Assembly: GCA_013003075.1 (NCBI GenBank)
Contig: JABDLJ010000028.1
Location: forward strand, 1-46,063
Direction: 5' to 3'
Source: Paracoccaceae bacterium
GTDB lineage: Bacteria; Pseudomonadota; Alphaproteobacteria; Rhodobacterales; Rhodobacteraceae
DNA length: 46,063 bases
Shown: positions 17,887 to 26,211 of the stretch, in pieces
How the letters are laid out: the number at the start of each line of letters is the position of its first letter
How positions within the stretch are numbered: position 1 is the stretch's first letter
The notes under the pieces: generated by a model
Told to the model about the DNA's origin: nothing
Database searches by the model: none
The model's input: only the letters and a program-made list of their open reading frames with translations
Position numbers and translations under genes: made by a program

Positions 17887-19438
17887 GTGGATCAGGCTGA
17901 TTTCATCGTCATCGTCACCGTCATTGGGGCCGGCTCGGCGCGACATCAGCCCCTGGGTCCACATCCCCGTCGGCTATGGCACGACGATGCATAACCCGTC
18001 GGTGGGCTGGTGTTTGCGCACCGAGCCCGATCCGGGTCTGAATTGCCGCTCGATCGACTGGCCCGCGGCAAGGTGCGGGGCGGGGCGTCCTTTCTCGACG
18101 CGCTGTTGGATGTGCGCGGGCGGAAAGAGGACTGCGACCGCTGGCGCCAGATGGAACACACGGGCTGGGGCTGGCAGGACGTGCTGCCGCTTTTCAAGCG
18201 AGCCGAAAACAACGAGCGCGGCGGCGATGACCATCACGGCGACCAGGGGCCGCTTGCGGTGCCCGACAGGGGCATCATGCAGCGGCCGATCTGCGATGCG
18301 TGGGTGGCGGCGGCGCAGGCCGCGGGCGATCCCTTCAACCCCGATTGCAGCGCCAAGACGCAGGAAGGCGCGGCCTGTTTCCAGCTGATCGCCAAAAAAT
18401 GGGCGGCGCTTCAGCGCGGCGGCGGCGTATCTCAATCCGGTCAAGCTTAGGTAGAACCGGAAGATCATCACCCGCAGCGGGACCGGATCGAGCTTGACGG
18501 CCGGCGCGCCAATGCCGTCACCTATACCGACCGCTCGGGCACCCCGGTCACCATGTTCGCGCGGCGCGAGATTATCCTGGCCCCGGGGTCGATTGGCTTG
18601 GTGCATGTCCTGATGCGTTCGGGGATCGGGGATCGGGTATCCAGCGCAGCTTCAGGATAATGGCATCACGCCGCTGCACGAGTTGCCCGGCGTCGGCCGG
18701 AACCTGCAGGATCACCTGCACGCCCGGCTGGTCCACAAGTGCAACGAGGCGACGCTGAACGACGAGGTGCGCAGCTTGGTCGGACAGGCGCGGATAGCGC
18801 TGAAATATGCGTTGTTCCGGTCTGGTCCGATGGCGATGGCGGCAAGCCGTGCGACCGGTTTTTCAAGACACGCGAGGATCTTCGGGCGCCCGACATCCAG
18901 CTTCATGTCCAGCCCTGGTCGGCCGACAGCCCCGCTGCGGGGGTGCATCCGTTCCCGGCCTTCACCATGTCTGTTTGTCAGCTGCGGCCGGATAGTACCG
19001 GCGAGATCCGCCTCGCGGGGCCCGATCCGCGCAGCTATCCCGGGATCGTGCAGAATTACCTGTCGGCCGAGACCGACTGCCGGACGCTGGTGGACGGCAT
19101 CAGGATCGCCCGGCGCATCGCTCGCACCGCGCCGCTGCGCACCAAGATCGCCGAAGAGTTCCGGCCCACGGCGGATACGGAGATGGACGATCATGAGGCC
19201 ACGCTGGACTGGGCGCGGGGCAATAGCGTCTCGATCTGTCACCCCACCGGCACTTGCAAGATGGGCACGGGGCGACAGGATCGTCGTCGATCCGGCGCTG
19301 AAGGTGCACGGGATCGAGCGGCTGCGGGTCGCCGATCGCTCGATCATGCTGCGGATCGTATCGGGCAACACCAACGCGGCCGCGATCATGATCGCAGAGA
19401 AAGCTTCGGATCTGGTCCCGGCAGCGGCGCGCGGCTAG
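17887..19438 (+). pseudogene. GMC oxidoreductase (choline/alcohol dehydrogenase-like), broken by multiple frameshifts
   Basis: Successive frames together give a GMC flavoenzyme. The order is VIGAGSA (FAD-binding start); then in another frame HIPVGYGTTMHNPSVGWC and RTEPDPGLNCRSIDWP; then DRWRQMEHTGWGWQDVLPLF; then SAAAAYLNPVK; then GTPVTMFARREIILAPGSIG; then [12 protein letters not shown]; then [18 protein letters not shown]; and finally HPTGTCKMG and [16 protein letters not shown] count at least six frame changes plus internal stops, for example near 18066, 18390, 18450, 18657, 18855 and 19270. Roughly 30 residues of the nucleotide-binding fold are missing after GAGSA. The stop at 19438 overlaps that of the convergent DUF4387 gene. 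Confidence 0.88.
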
Positions 19439-19755
19439 GCGCCGGCGTTGATCTCAAGCTCGGCCAGAAGCGCCGCCCAGGACGCGCCGTGCATGTCGCG
19501 GTCTTCCGGCGCGCCTTGCACCGCCGGACGCGGCAGCGAGAACTTCACCACGTTCAGCGAGGCGATCTCGAACCGTTTGACGTGGCCGGGATCGGCGCCC
19601 AGCGATCTGGCAACGCGGGCTGTCGAAAGGCCTTGGCAGACTTGGGCATAGGCGCTGGGCGTGCCGCAGAAGACATCAATGGTCAGCCAGAAGGGTCCGG
19701 CGTTCTTGCTGCGCACTTTCTCGGCGATCTGGCCCAAACTAGCCAACCGTGACAA
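19435..19755 (-). CDS. DUF4387 family protein
   Basis: A 106-residue protein matching the DUF4387 family, with [20 protein letters not shown] near the N-terminus. It is the regular partner of AtuA/DUF1446 proteins, sometimes fused to their C-terminus. Function is not established. It probably starts at a TTG overlapping the end of the AtuA-like gene by 17 nt, so the two are translationally coupled. It is last in the tctCBA-AtuA-DUF4387 operon. Confidence 0.8.
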   Translation of the reverse strand: MSRLASLGQIAEKVRSKNAGPFWLTIDVFCGTPSAYAQVCQGLSTARVARSLGADPGHVKRFEIASLNVVKFSLPRPAVQGAPEDRDMHGASWAALLAELEINAGA

Positions 19756-21109
19756 GCTCCAGCCGGAAGGCGTCCATCGGATCGTCCAGTGTCAGCACGT
19801 GGTTGAGGCAAAACTCGAAGCCGGCGCCGCGGCTCAGTTCGGCCGGCGAGAACGGAAAGGCGAATGTCGGCTGCTCTTCGGCGGCGGTCAACGGGTGGTG
19901 CAGAAGATAGGGGTTCAGAAGCTTGCCGATCTCGTCCGACAACGCCTCGGTCGGTGCAGTGACGATACCGAGCACGCCGATCTCGACGGGATCGCCGGTG
20001 CGGCTCTCAAGATCGCCGAAACTGGCGGACTGGCCAATCAGGCGCAGCTCGATGCGGAAGGCGTCTGGCGCGAGCCCCAGCCGCTCTTCGGTCTTGGCGC
20101 GGCATTTGGCGGTGATGTCCTCGGCCCAGCGGGCGGCGTTTTCCACGTAGCGCGGATCGCGCAGAAGCGCCATCAGTACGGTCTGGTAACCGGCGATCCG
20201 CGCGCCTTCCAGTTTCACGGTATAGCGATCCTCGGCCACCCATTCCGATCCGGTGACCCGCACGCGCGTGTCGTCGATGGCCGCGTATTCGGCCGCTGTG
20301 ACGTCAAGATGGCCGCCGGGCTCATACAGGATGAACGGATCGCTGTTCTCGTAGAGCATATGCGCTGACACCGTATGCGGGCTGGCCTTCGCGCCATCGG
20401 CCAGCGGTGTCACGGTAAAGCCGGCCTCGTCGAAATCGACCAGGATTACGCCCGATTGCGGGTTGCTGGCGCATAGCGCGCCGCATTCGCCGATCTTTGC
20501 GCCGTGCCAGGACGCCCCCGCGTGGCAGCCGCGCGCCAGGGGCATCGCGGCGATGATCGCGGTATCGGTGGTGCGGCCCGCGATCACGATATCGGCGCCG
20601 GTGGCAAGCGCGGTGTTGATCTGCTCGGCGCCGGCGAGCGCCACGATATTGGTGCAGCTTGCGAAGACCTCGGCATCCACGGGCGGCGCATGGGGCAGGG
20701 GCGCGATGCGGCCCGCCTGCCACGCCTCGGCCATCGCCGCGGGGTCCTGGCTGGAGCGCAGGACGGCGACCTTCAGGCGCTGGCCGGTTTCAGCGGCGAT
20801 CTCGGCGGTGATGTCCAGCATCCAGTCCACCGCGGTGTCGGTGCCGCAGGTGCCGGAGGTTCCGATGACCAGCGGCACGCCGGCCTCGGCGCGCGCCTCC
20901 ATCAGCCCGCGCCATTCGATCTTGGTCGAGGCGCGCGCGTATTTCGACACGCCGCGCCCCAGGTAGGCCGGGCCGCTGTCGGTCGAGCCGCCGTCGATGG
21001 CGATCAGATCGGGACGCGCCGCGATCCCGCGCGCCAGGGCCGGCTTGTCGTAATTCAGCCCCAGTGCGCCACTGGGGACCAGAACCCGGGTGCGCCTAGT
21101 CTGTAACAC
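19739..21109 (-). CDS. AtuA-like protein (DUF1446, acyclic terpene utilisation family)
   Basis: A 456-residue DUF1446 protein. Conserved features include the N-terminal DLIAIDGGSTDSGPAYLG (about residues 33-50), LVIGTSGTCGTDTAVDWML, IVALAGAEQINTAL and ADIVIAGRTTDTAI. AtuA is required for growth of pseudomonads on citronellol-type terpenes, but the family is much broader and its reaction is not established. It starts at GTG 21109, overlapping the end of tctA, so it is coupled to a TTT transporter. That suggests it acts on an imported carboxylate or its CoA ester rather than on a terpene. Confidence 0.83.
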   Translation of the reverse strand: MLQTRRTRVLVPSGALGLNYDKPALARGIAARPDLIAIDGGSTDSGPAYLGRGVSKYARASTKIEWRGLMEARAEAGVPLVIGTSGTCGTDTAVDWMLDITAEIAAETGQRLKVAVLRSSQDPAAMAEAWQAGRIAPLPHAPPVDAEVFASCTNIVALAGAEQINTALATGADIVIAGRTTDTAIIAAMPLARGCHAGASWHGAKIGECGALCASNPQSGVILVDFDEAGFTVTPLADGAKASPHTVSAHMLYENSDPFILYEPGGHLDVTAAEYAAIDDTRVRVTGSEWVAEDRYTVKLEGARIAGYQTVLMALLRDPRYVENAARWAEDITAKCRAKTEERLGLAPDAFRIELRLIGQSASFGDLESRTGDPVEIGVLGIVTAPTEALSDEIGKLLNPYLLHHPLTAAEEQPTFAFPFSPAELSRGAGFEFCLNHVLTLDDPMDAFRLELVTVG

Positions 21110-22601
21110 GCTGCGGCTTCCGAAGAAGATTGCGCAGGAACATCGGTGCGATGAACCCCGCGATGGCGGCGATCCACAGGCCCGTCGCGATGGGCGTGGA
21201 GAACAGATACATCACGTCGCCATCCGACAGCACCATGGCGCGGCGCAGCGCGTCCTCCATATTGCCGCCCAGAAGGATGCCGAGGATGATCGGCACGGTC
21301 GGCACATCCATCTTGCGCAGGAAATAGCCCATCAGGCCGAAGCCCACCATCAGGAGAAGATCGAAATAGCTGCCCGAAAGCGAGAAGATCCCGACGAACG
21401 AGATCATCGTCACGCCCGGCAAGAGCACCCATGCCGGGACCGACAGGATACGAACGAAGATCTTCACCATCGGCACGTTCATCAACAACAGCACGACGTT
21501 GGCGATCAGAAGCGAGGCGATGAGGCCCCAGACAACCTCTGGCCGCTCGGTAAAAAGCGTCGGGCCGGGGGTGATGTTGAGCGTCATCAAAAGCGCCAGC
21601 AGAACCGCCGTGGTGCCCGAGCCCGGAACGCCCAGCGTCAGCATCGGCACCAGCGCGCCGCCGGCTGCGGCGTTGTTGCCGGCCTCTGGCGCGGCGATGC
21701 CTTTGGGGACCCCGGTGCCGAAGCCGCCCTTTTCGCCGGCCAGCGATTTTTCCGTCATGTAGGCCAGAAAGCTGCCCAGCGAGGCACCTGCGCCGGGCAA
21801 GATGCCCGCAACGAAGCCCACCGCAGAAGAGCGCAGCATGGTCCATTTGGTGGCCATGATGTCCTTCCAGGGGATTGTCACCTTCTCCAGCTTGACGCCG
21901 ATGGACGAGCCCTTGCCGTGGCTTTCGATGAAGAAGAACACCTCGGCGATGGCAAAGAGGCCGACGATGGCGACCAGGAAATCCACCCCGTCGTAAAGGT
22001 GCAGGTTGCCGCCGGTAAGCCTGGGCAGACCAGACGAGCTGTCGACCCCGATCATCGCGATGCCAAGCCCGATGCACGCGGCCAGCGCGGATTTCGCCTG
22101 GTTGTTGGAGGCCATGCCGCCCAGCGTGCAGAACGCCAGAAGGTACAGCGCGAAATATTCGGCCGGGCCGAAAAGGAAGGCCACGCGCGCCAGCGTCGGC
22201 GCCAGCAGCATCAGGCCGATCGTCGCCAGAAGCGCGCCAACGAAGGACGCCACGCCCGAAAGCACCAGCGCGTCGCCCGCGCGGCCCTGCTTGGCCATCG
22301 GGTAGCCGTCGAGCGTGGTCATCAGCGCCGGCTCGTCGCCGGGAATATTCAGAAGGATCGAGCTGATCCGCCCGCCATACATCGCGCCGTAGTAGACGGA
22401 CGTCATCAGCACCAGCGCGGATGTCGCATCGAGGCCCAGCGTGAAGGTGATCGGGATCAGGATTGCAACACCGTTCGAGGGGCCGAGGCCCGGCAGCGCG
22501 CCGATGATCGTGCCGAGAAAACAGCCGCAGATCGCCAGGAACAGCGTGAAGGGCGAAAGCGCCACGCCGAAGCCAAGCGCAAGGTTGGCCAGAATGTCCA
22601 T
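21096..22601 (-). CDS. tctA: TTT-family permease large subunit TctA
   Basis: A 501-residue, roughly 12-span permease. It carries the two TctA signature repeats, GTIIGALPGLGPSNGVAILI (about residues 28-47) and GFVAGILPGAGASLGSFLAY, plus APEAGNNAAAGGALVPMLTL. It imports a carboxylate together with TctB and the periplasmic TctC. The ATG at 22601 lies one base after the tctB stop. Its own end overlaps the GTG start of the AtuA-like gene, so four genes are tightly linked. Confidence 0.93.
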   Translation of the reverse strand: MDILANLALGFGVALSPFTLFLAICGCFLGTIIGALPGLGPSNGVAILIPITFTLGLDATSALVLMTSVYYGAMYGGRISSILLNIPGDEPALMTTLDGYPMAKQGRAGDALVLSGVASFVGALLATIGLMLLAPTLARVAFLFGPAEYFALYLLAFCTLGGMASNNQAKSALAACIGLGIAMIGVDSSSGLPRLTGGNLHLYDGVDFLVAIVGLFAIAEVFFFIESHGKGSSIGVKLEKVTIPWKDIMATKWTMLRSSAVGFVAGILPGAGASLGSFLAYMTEKSLAGEKGGFGTGVPKGIAAPEAGNNAAAGGALVPMLTLGVPGSGTTAVLLALLMTLNITPGPTLFTERPEVVWGLIASLLIANVVLLLMNVPMVKIFVRILSVPAWVLLPGVTMISFVGIFSLSGSYFDLLLMVGFGLMGYFLRKMDVPTVPIILGILLGGNMEDALRRAMVLSDGDVMYLFSTPIATGLWIAAIAGFIAPMFLRNLLRKPQRVTD

Positions 22602-22602
22602 A

Positions 22603-23091
22603 TCAGTGCCCCACGAACGGTATAAGGATAGAGATCGCGTCCCAGAGCTTTGCCGCCGTCGGCGTACGCCATGCGACGATGTTGCCAAGGCCCAGAGCGT
22701 ATTTGAACAGCACGAAAAGCCCCAGAGACAGGCCGATGCCCGACAAAACCGCGGGTCCGGGCCGGGGCGAGATCTGGTAGCTGAGGATGCCCGCGGCAAA
22801 GATCGTCGGCACGATGAAGCCAAGCGGCGTCAAAAGCACCGCATAAAGCGCCAGCACCAGCACCGCGACGCCCATCGCGATCCAGCTGCCCCTGGCGGGC
22901 CATTCAGGATCGGGATCGGGCTTGAAGACCAGGATCAGCGAGCAGATCGCCGCGACCGTGCCGATCATCAAAGGGAACAGTTTGGGCAGGAACTCTCCTG
23001 AGAAGAAGTTCGTCTCAATCTGGGTGGCGGCCGCGAGATACGCGACCGCCGTGATCAGGGTGATCAGACCGAGGATCCGGTCCGATGCCAT
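22603..23091 (-). CDS. tctB: TTT-family permease small subunit TctB
   Basis: A 162-residue, four-span membrane protein (hydrophobic segments at about residues 8-22, 36-58, 70-95 and 115-135), the size and topology expected of TctB. The start is the ATG at 23091, which shares its A with the TAA stop of tctC (TAATG). Sequence similarity in this subunit is always low; the assignment is supported by position between tctC and tctA. Confidence 0.87.
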   Translation of the reverse strand: MASDRILGLITLITAVAYLAAATQIETNFFSGEFLPKLFPLMIGTVAAICSLILVFKPDPDPEWPARGSWIAMGVAVLVLALYAVLLTPLGFIVPTIFAAGILSYQISPRPGPAVLSGIGLSLGLFVLFKYALGLGNIVAWRTPTAAKLWDAISILIPFVGH

Positions 23092-24056
23092 TACTGGATG
23101 ACCCCCAGCTCTTTGGACATCGTGTTGATCTCGGCCACCAGGCCATCGACGTAGGACTGGAAGTCGCCGCCGACCTTGGTGAAGGGCGCCAGGCCATTGT
23201 CGGCCATCGCCTTGGCCCACTCATCGCTGTCGGCGACCTGCTGAAGCTTGCCGGCCCATTCGTCGAAGCGCTCGTCCGAGATGCCCTTGGGCACATAGAG
23301 GCCGCGCCAGTTCACGGCGACCACGTCATAGCCCTGCTCTTTGGCAGTGGGGATGTCTTCGAACCCCGGCACGCGCTCTTCGGTGAGCACCGCCAGCACG
23401 CGGATATCGCCGTTGGAAAGGAAGCTGACGACCTCGGACATATCGCCCGTCATCGCTTGCGTGAAGCCGCCCACGGTCTGGGTGATCGCGTCAGCGCCGC
23501 CATCGACGCCGATGTATTTCACCGAGGTGATGTCGGTGAAGCCGCCCTCCTTGAGGATCATCAGCGGCTTGAGATGGTCAAAGCCGCCCACGGCAGAGCC
23601 GCCGGCAAATGCGACCGAGCCGGGCTCGGCCTTGATCGCTTCGACCAAGTCGCCAAGCGACTGGAACGGGCTGTCGGCAGCCACGACGATCACGCCGGGA
23701 TCGGCGCCGATCGCGCCGACAAAGCGCACCTCGTCGGCGGTGCGGCCGGCATAGGCATTCTGCGCCAGGCGCGTGGTGGTGGCCGACGAGGCCGCGATGA
23801 TCAGGTCGGGATCGTCGCTGCGCTCGGCAACGACGCTGTTATAGGCCAGACCGCCGCCCGCGCCGGGCATGTTGGTGACCTGGACCGGCTTGTCGACGGC
23901 GCCGATGTCGAACATGATCTTGCCGATCTGGCGGCAGGTGAAGTCCCAGCCGCCGCCGGGGTTGGCCGGTGCAATGCATTCGGCAGCGCTGACAGCGCCA
24001 CCTGAAACAGCCAATACGGCGCTCATAGTTAACGCCTTGAAAAAGCGTGGTGTCAT
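23091..24056 (-). CDS. tctC: TTT-family periplasmic substrate-binding protein TctC
   Basis: A 321-residue secreted binding protein with signal peptide FKALTMSAVLAVSGGAVSAA. The mature sequence has the family hallmarks: ECIAPANPGGGWDFTCRQIG, VTNMPGAGGGLAYN and FAGGSAVGGFDHLKPLMI. A cysteine pair (ECIAP and TCRQ) may form a disulfide, as in classical TctC. GGGAGGAC precedes the ATG. It is divergent from the tctD-like regulator, which presumably controls it. Confidence 0.92.
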   Translation of the reverse strand: MTPRFFKALTMSAVLAVSGGAVSAAECIAPANPGGGWDFTCRQIGKIMFDIGAVDKPVQVTNMPGAGGGLAYNSVVAERSDDPDLIIAASSATTTRLAQNAYAGRTADEVRFVGAIGADPGVIVVAADSPFQSLGDLVEAIKAEPGSVAFAGGSAVGGFDHLKPLMILKEGGFTDITSVKYIGVDGGADAITQTVGGFTQAMTGDMSEVVSFLSNGDIRVLAVLTEERVPGFEDIPTAKEQGYDVVAVNWRGLYVPKGISDERFDEWAGKLQQVADSDEWAKAMADNGLAPFTKVGGDFQSYVDGLVAEINTMSKELGVIQ

Positions 24057-24077
24057 GATGTCCTCCCATTTGACACG

Positions 24078-24092
24078 GCGGGTATCACCCGC
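24078..24092. promoter_or_regulatory. Inverted repeat upstream of tctC
   Basis: GCGGGT-ATC-ACCCGC, six perfectly paired bases on each side of a 3-bp centre, lies 22-36 bp before the tctC ATG in the divergent tctC/tctD gap. It could be an operator or form a small hairpin in the tctC leader. Confidence 0.35.
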
Positions 24093-24115
24093 TCATTCTC
24101 TTACACAACGATTGG

Positions 24116-24143
24116 AACCTGACATTAACCTGTCACGCAACCT
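24116..24143 (+). promoter_or_regulatory. Three AACCT direct repeats upstream of the tctD-like gene (candidate regulator boxes)
   Basis: AACCTGACA (24116), AACCTGTCA (24127) and AACCTCAAA (24139) recur at 11- and 12-bp spacing, about one helical turn, just before the response-regulator start at 24161. Tandem direct repeats of this spacing are the normal target of OmpR/PhoB-type dimers. Autoregulation and control of tctC are inferred. Confidence 0.45.
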
Positions 24144-24160
24144 CAAACGGACCCCACCGG

Positions 24161-24829
24161 ATGCGATTCCTGCTTGTCGAGGACAGCGAAACCCTGGCCC
24201 GCGCCATCGTCGACCGGCTGGCACTGGACGGCCACGCGGTGGATCATGCCGGCACTCTCGATGCCGCTCAGGCGAGCATCTCGGTGGCCGATTACGATCT
24301 GATATTGCTGGATATTATGCTGCCCGACGGTGACGGGCGCAGCTTTCTGGCACAGCACCGCAAGGCGCGCAAACGCACGCCGGTGATCGTGCTGACAGCG
24401 CGCTCGGAAGTGTCCGATCGGGTCGGTCTTCTGGACCTTGGCGCGGATGACTATATCACCAAACCATTCGACTTTTCCGAGCTGCAGGCGCGCTGCCGGG
24501 CGGTGCTGCGGCGCCAGGGCGGCAGTGCGGCGAACCAGACGAGCTTTGGCGACGCGGTGCTCGATTCGACCGCCGGAACGCTCACGACGGCGAGAGGCAC
24601 TGAAGATTTGCGCAACCGCGAGTTGCGGCTGCTGGAGGTGTTTTTCGGCGCGCCGGGGCAGATCTTTTCCAAGACGCATCTGATGGACCGGCTGTTCTCG
24701 TTCTCTGACGATGTTTCGGAGAATGCGATCGAGGTCTATGTCGGACGGATACGCAAGAAACTGGGTGCATCGAATGTGCGCATCGAGACGGTGCGCGGGC
24801 TGGGCTACCGGCTTGCGAGCCGCGCATGA
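24161..24829 (+). CDS. tctD: OmpR-family response regulator (TctD-like)
   Basis: A 222-residue DNA-binding response regulator. The receiver domain covers residues 1 to about 115, with Asp8, phospho-acceptor Asp51 (LLDIMLPDGDG), Thr79 and Lys101 (TKPFD). The C-terminal winged helix covers about 130-220 (LRNRELRLLEVFFGAPGQIF, ENAIEVYVGRIRKKL, TVRGLGYRL). It overlaps the histidine kinase gene by 4 nt (ATGA) and faces the tctCBA operon, the standard arrangement of TctDE systems that switch on TTT transporters when their substrate is present. Confidence 0.92.
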   Translation: MRFLLVEDSETLARAIVDRLALDGHAVDHAGTLDAAQASISVADYDLILLDIMLPDGDGRSFLAQHRKARKRTPVIVLTARSEVSDRVGLLDLGADDYITKPFDFSELQARCRAVLRRQGGSAANQTSFGDAVLDSTAGTLTTARGTEDLRNRELRLLEVFFGAPGQIFSKTHLMDRLFSFSDDVSENAIEVYVGRIRKKLGASNVRIETVRGLGYRLASRA

Positions 24830-26211
24830 GCGGGCGGGGCGCCGCGCGCAGCCGGTCGATCCGCAGCCGGCTTGTGCTGCAGCTTGCGGCGGTCGCGGCG
24901 ATCCTGTCGCTGGCCTTCTTTTTGATCGTCCGCGTGGTGGCAGACCGCGCGGCGGGCGAGACGCAGGACAATATTCTTGCCGCCTCGGCCACCGCGATCG
25001 CCGATGCGCTTTACTCGGTGGAGGGGCAGGTGGCGCTGGAGCTGCCCTATTCCGCGATCTCGATGCTGGGCACGATCAGCGAGGACCGGGTGTTCTACCG
25101 CGTCGCGGCGGCGGGCGAGACGATCACCGGCTATGGCGATTTGCCCATTGCCGAGCCGCAGCGCCCCGGCGCGGGGCCGGCCTTTTCCACCTATGACTAC
25201 CGCGGCGAGGCAGTGCGCGCGGTCACCGTCATGCGGCCGGTCAGCGTGGGTGCGCGGCGGCTTGATGTGGCCGTGACGGTGGCCCAGACCCAACTTGGGC
25301 TGGCTGCGATCTCGTCCCGGATCACCGGCATTGCGACGGCGATCGCGGTGGGGTTCTTCCTGGTTGCGACGGCGCTTAGTTTCTGGGCCGCGCAATCCGC
25401 GCTGGCACCGCTGGACCGGCTGACGCAATCGGTGGCGCGGCGCGGCCCCAATGATCTGCGCGATGTGGTCACCGACACGCCGACCGAGCTTGTGCCGCTG
25501 ATGGGTGCACTCAACAAGTTCATCGCCCGGCTGCGCACGTCGTTGTCGCGCTCTGAGGACCTGATCACCGAAGCCGCGCACCGTGTGCGCACGCCCCTGG
25601 CCACCGTGCGCGCGCAGGCCGAGGTCACGCATCACCGGCTGCAAAAGCCGGAGCATCGCAAGGCGATGCGCGAGATGATCCGCGCCATCGACGAAAGCTC
25701 GCGCTCGGCGGGGCAGCTCTTGGATCACGCGATGGTCACCTTCCGCGCCGACAGTCAGGAGCGCGCCGATCTCGACCTGGCCGAATTGCTGCGCGAGACC
25801 TGCGAGCGGCTGGCCCCGACCGCCGATCTCAAGGACATCGACATCGTGCAGGACATCCCCGAGGGCGCGATGCCGTTCGCCGGCGACCGGGTGCTTTTGC
25901 AAAGCGCGCTGCACAACATCCTCGACAACGCGATCAAGTACTCGCCGCCTGACACGCGCATCACCGCATCCGCGCGGGCCGGCGCGCAGTTCGAGCTGTC
26001 GATCGCCGACAATGGCCGCGGCTTCAGCGCCAGCGATCACGACGATCCCACGGCGCGGTTTTCGCGCGGCTCCAACGTGGCCGATATCGTCGGCTCGGGC
26101 CTGGGCTTGACCATCGCCGACGAGGTGGCGCGCAATCATGGCGGCGCGCTGCGGATCGTGTCCGAAGAAGGAGAGGGCGCATGCGTATCGCTGCTATTGC
26201 CGGCGGCCTGA
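24826..26211 (+). CDS. tctE: Sensor histidine kinase (TctE-like)
   Basis: A 461-residue membrane kinase. It has a transmembrane segment at about residues 17-38, a periplasmic sensor region of about 130 residues, and a second span at about 163-190. A HAMP-like linker and a HisKA domain follow, with His252 in AAHRVRTPLATVRAQAEV. The ATPase domain has the N box (HNILDNAIKYSPPD), G1 box (IADNGRGFS) and G2 box (GSGLGLTIADEVA). The F box is reduced to ARFSRGS. It is coupled by overlap to the regulator upstream and to the binding-protein gene downstream (31-nt overlap), so all three form one expression unit. Confidence 0.9.
   Translation: MSGRGAARSRSIRSRLVLQLAAVAAILSLAFFLIVRVVADRAAGETQDNILAASATAIADALYSVEGQVALELPYSAISMLGTISEDRVFYRVAAAGETITGYGDLPIAEPQRPGAGPAFSTYDYRGEAVRAVTVMRPVSVGARRLDVAVTVAQTQLGLAAISSRITGIATAIAVGFFLVATALSFWAAQSALAPLDRLTQSVARRGPNDLRDVVTDTPTELVPLMGALNKFIARLRTSLSRSEDLITEAAHRVRTPLATVRAQAEVTHHRLQKPEHRKAMREMIRAIDESSRSAGQLLDHAMVTFRADSQERADLDLAELLRETCERLAPTADLKDIDIVQDIPEGAMPFAGDRVLLQSALHNILDNAIKYSPPDTRITASARAGAQFELSIADNGRGFSASDHDDPTARFSRGSNVADIVGSGLGLTIADEVARNHGGALRIVSEEGEGACVSLLLPAA

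Noticed and set aside
16214..18388. 724-codon plus-strand open frame
   Set aside because: Its first two thirds are antisense to gcdH; only the last part contains a real signal, namely one frame of the broken GMC oxidoreductase.
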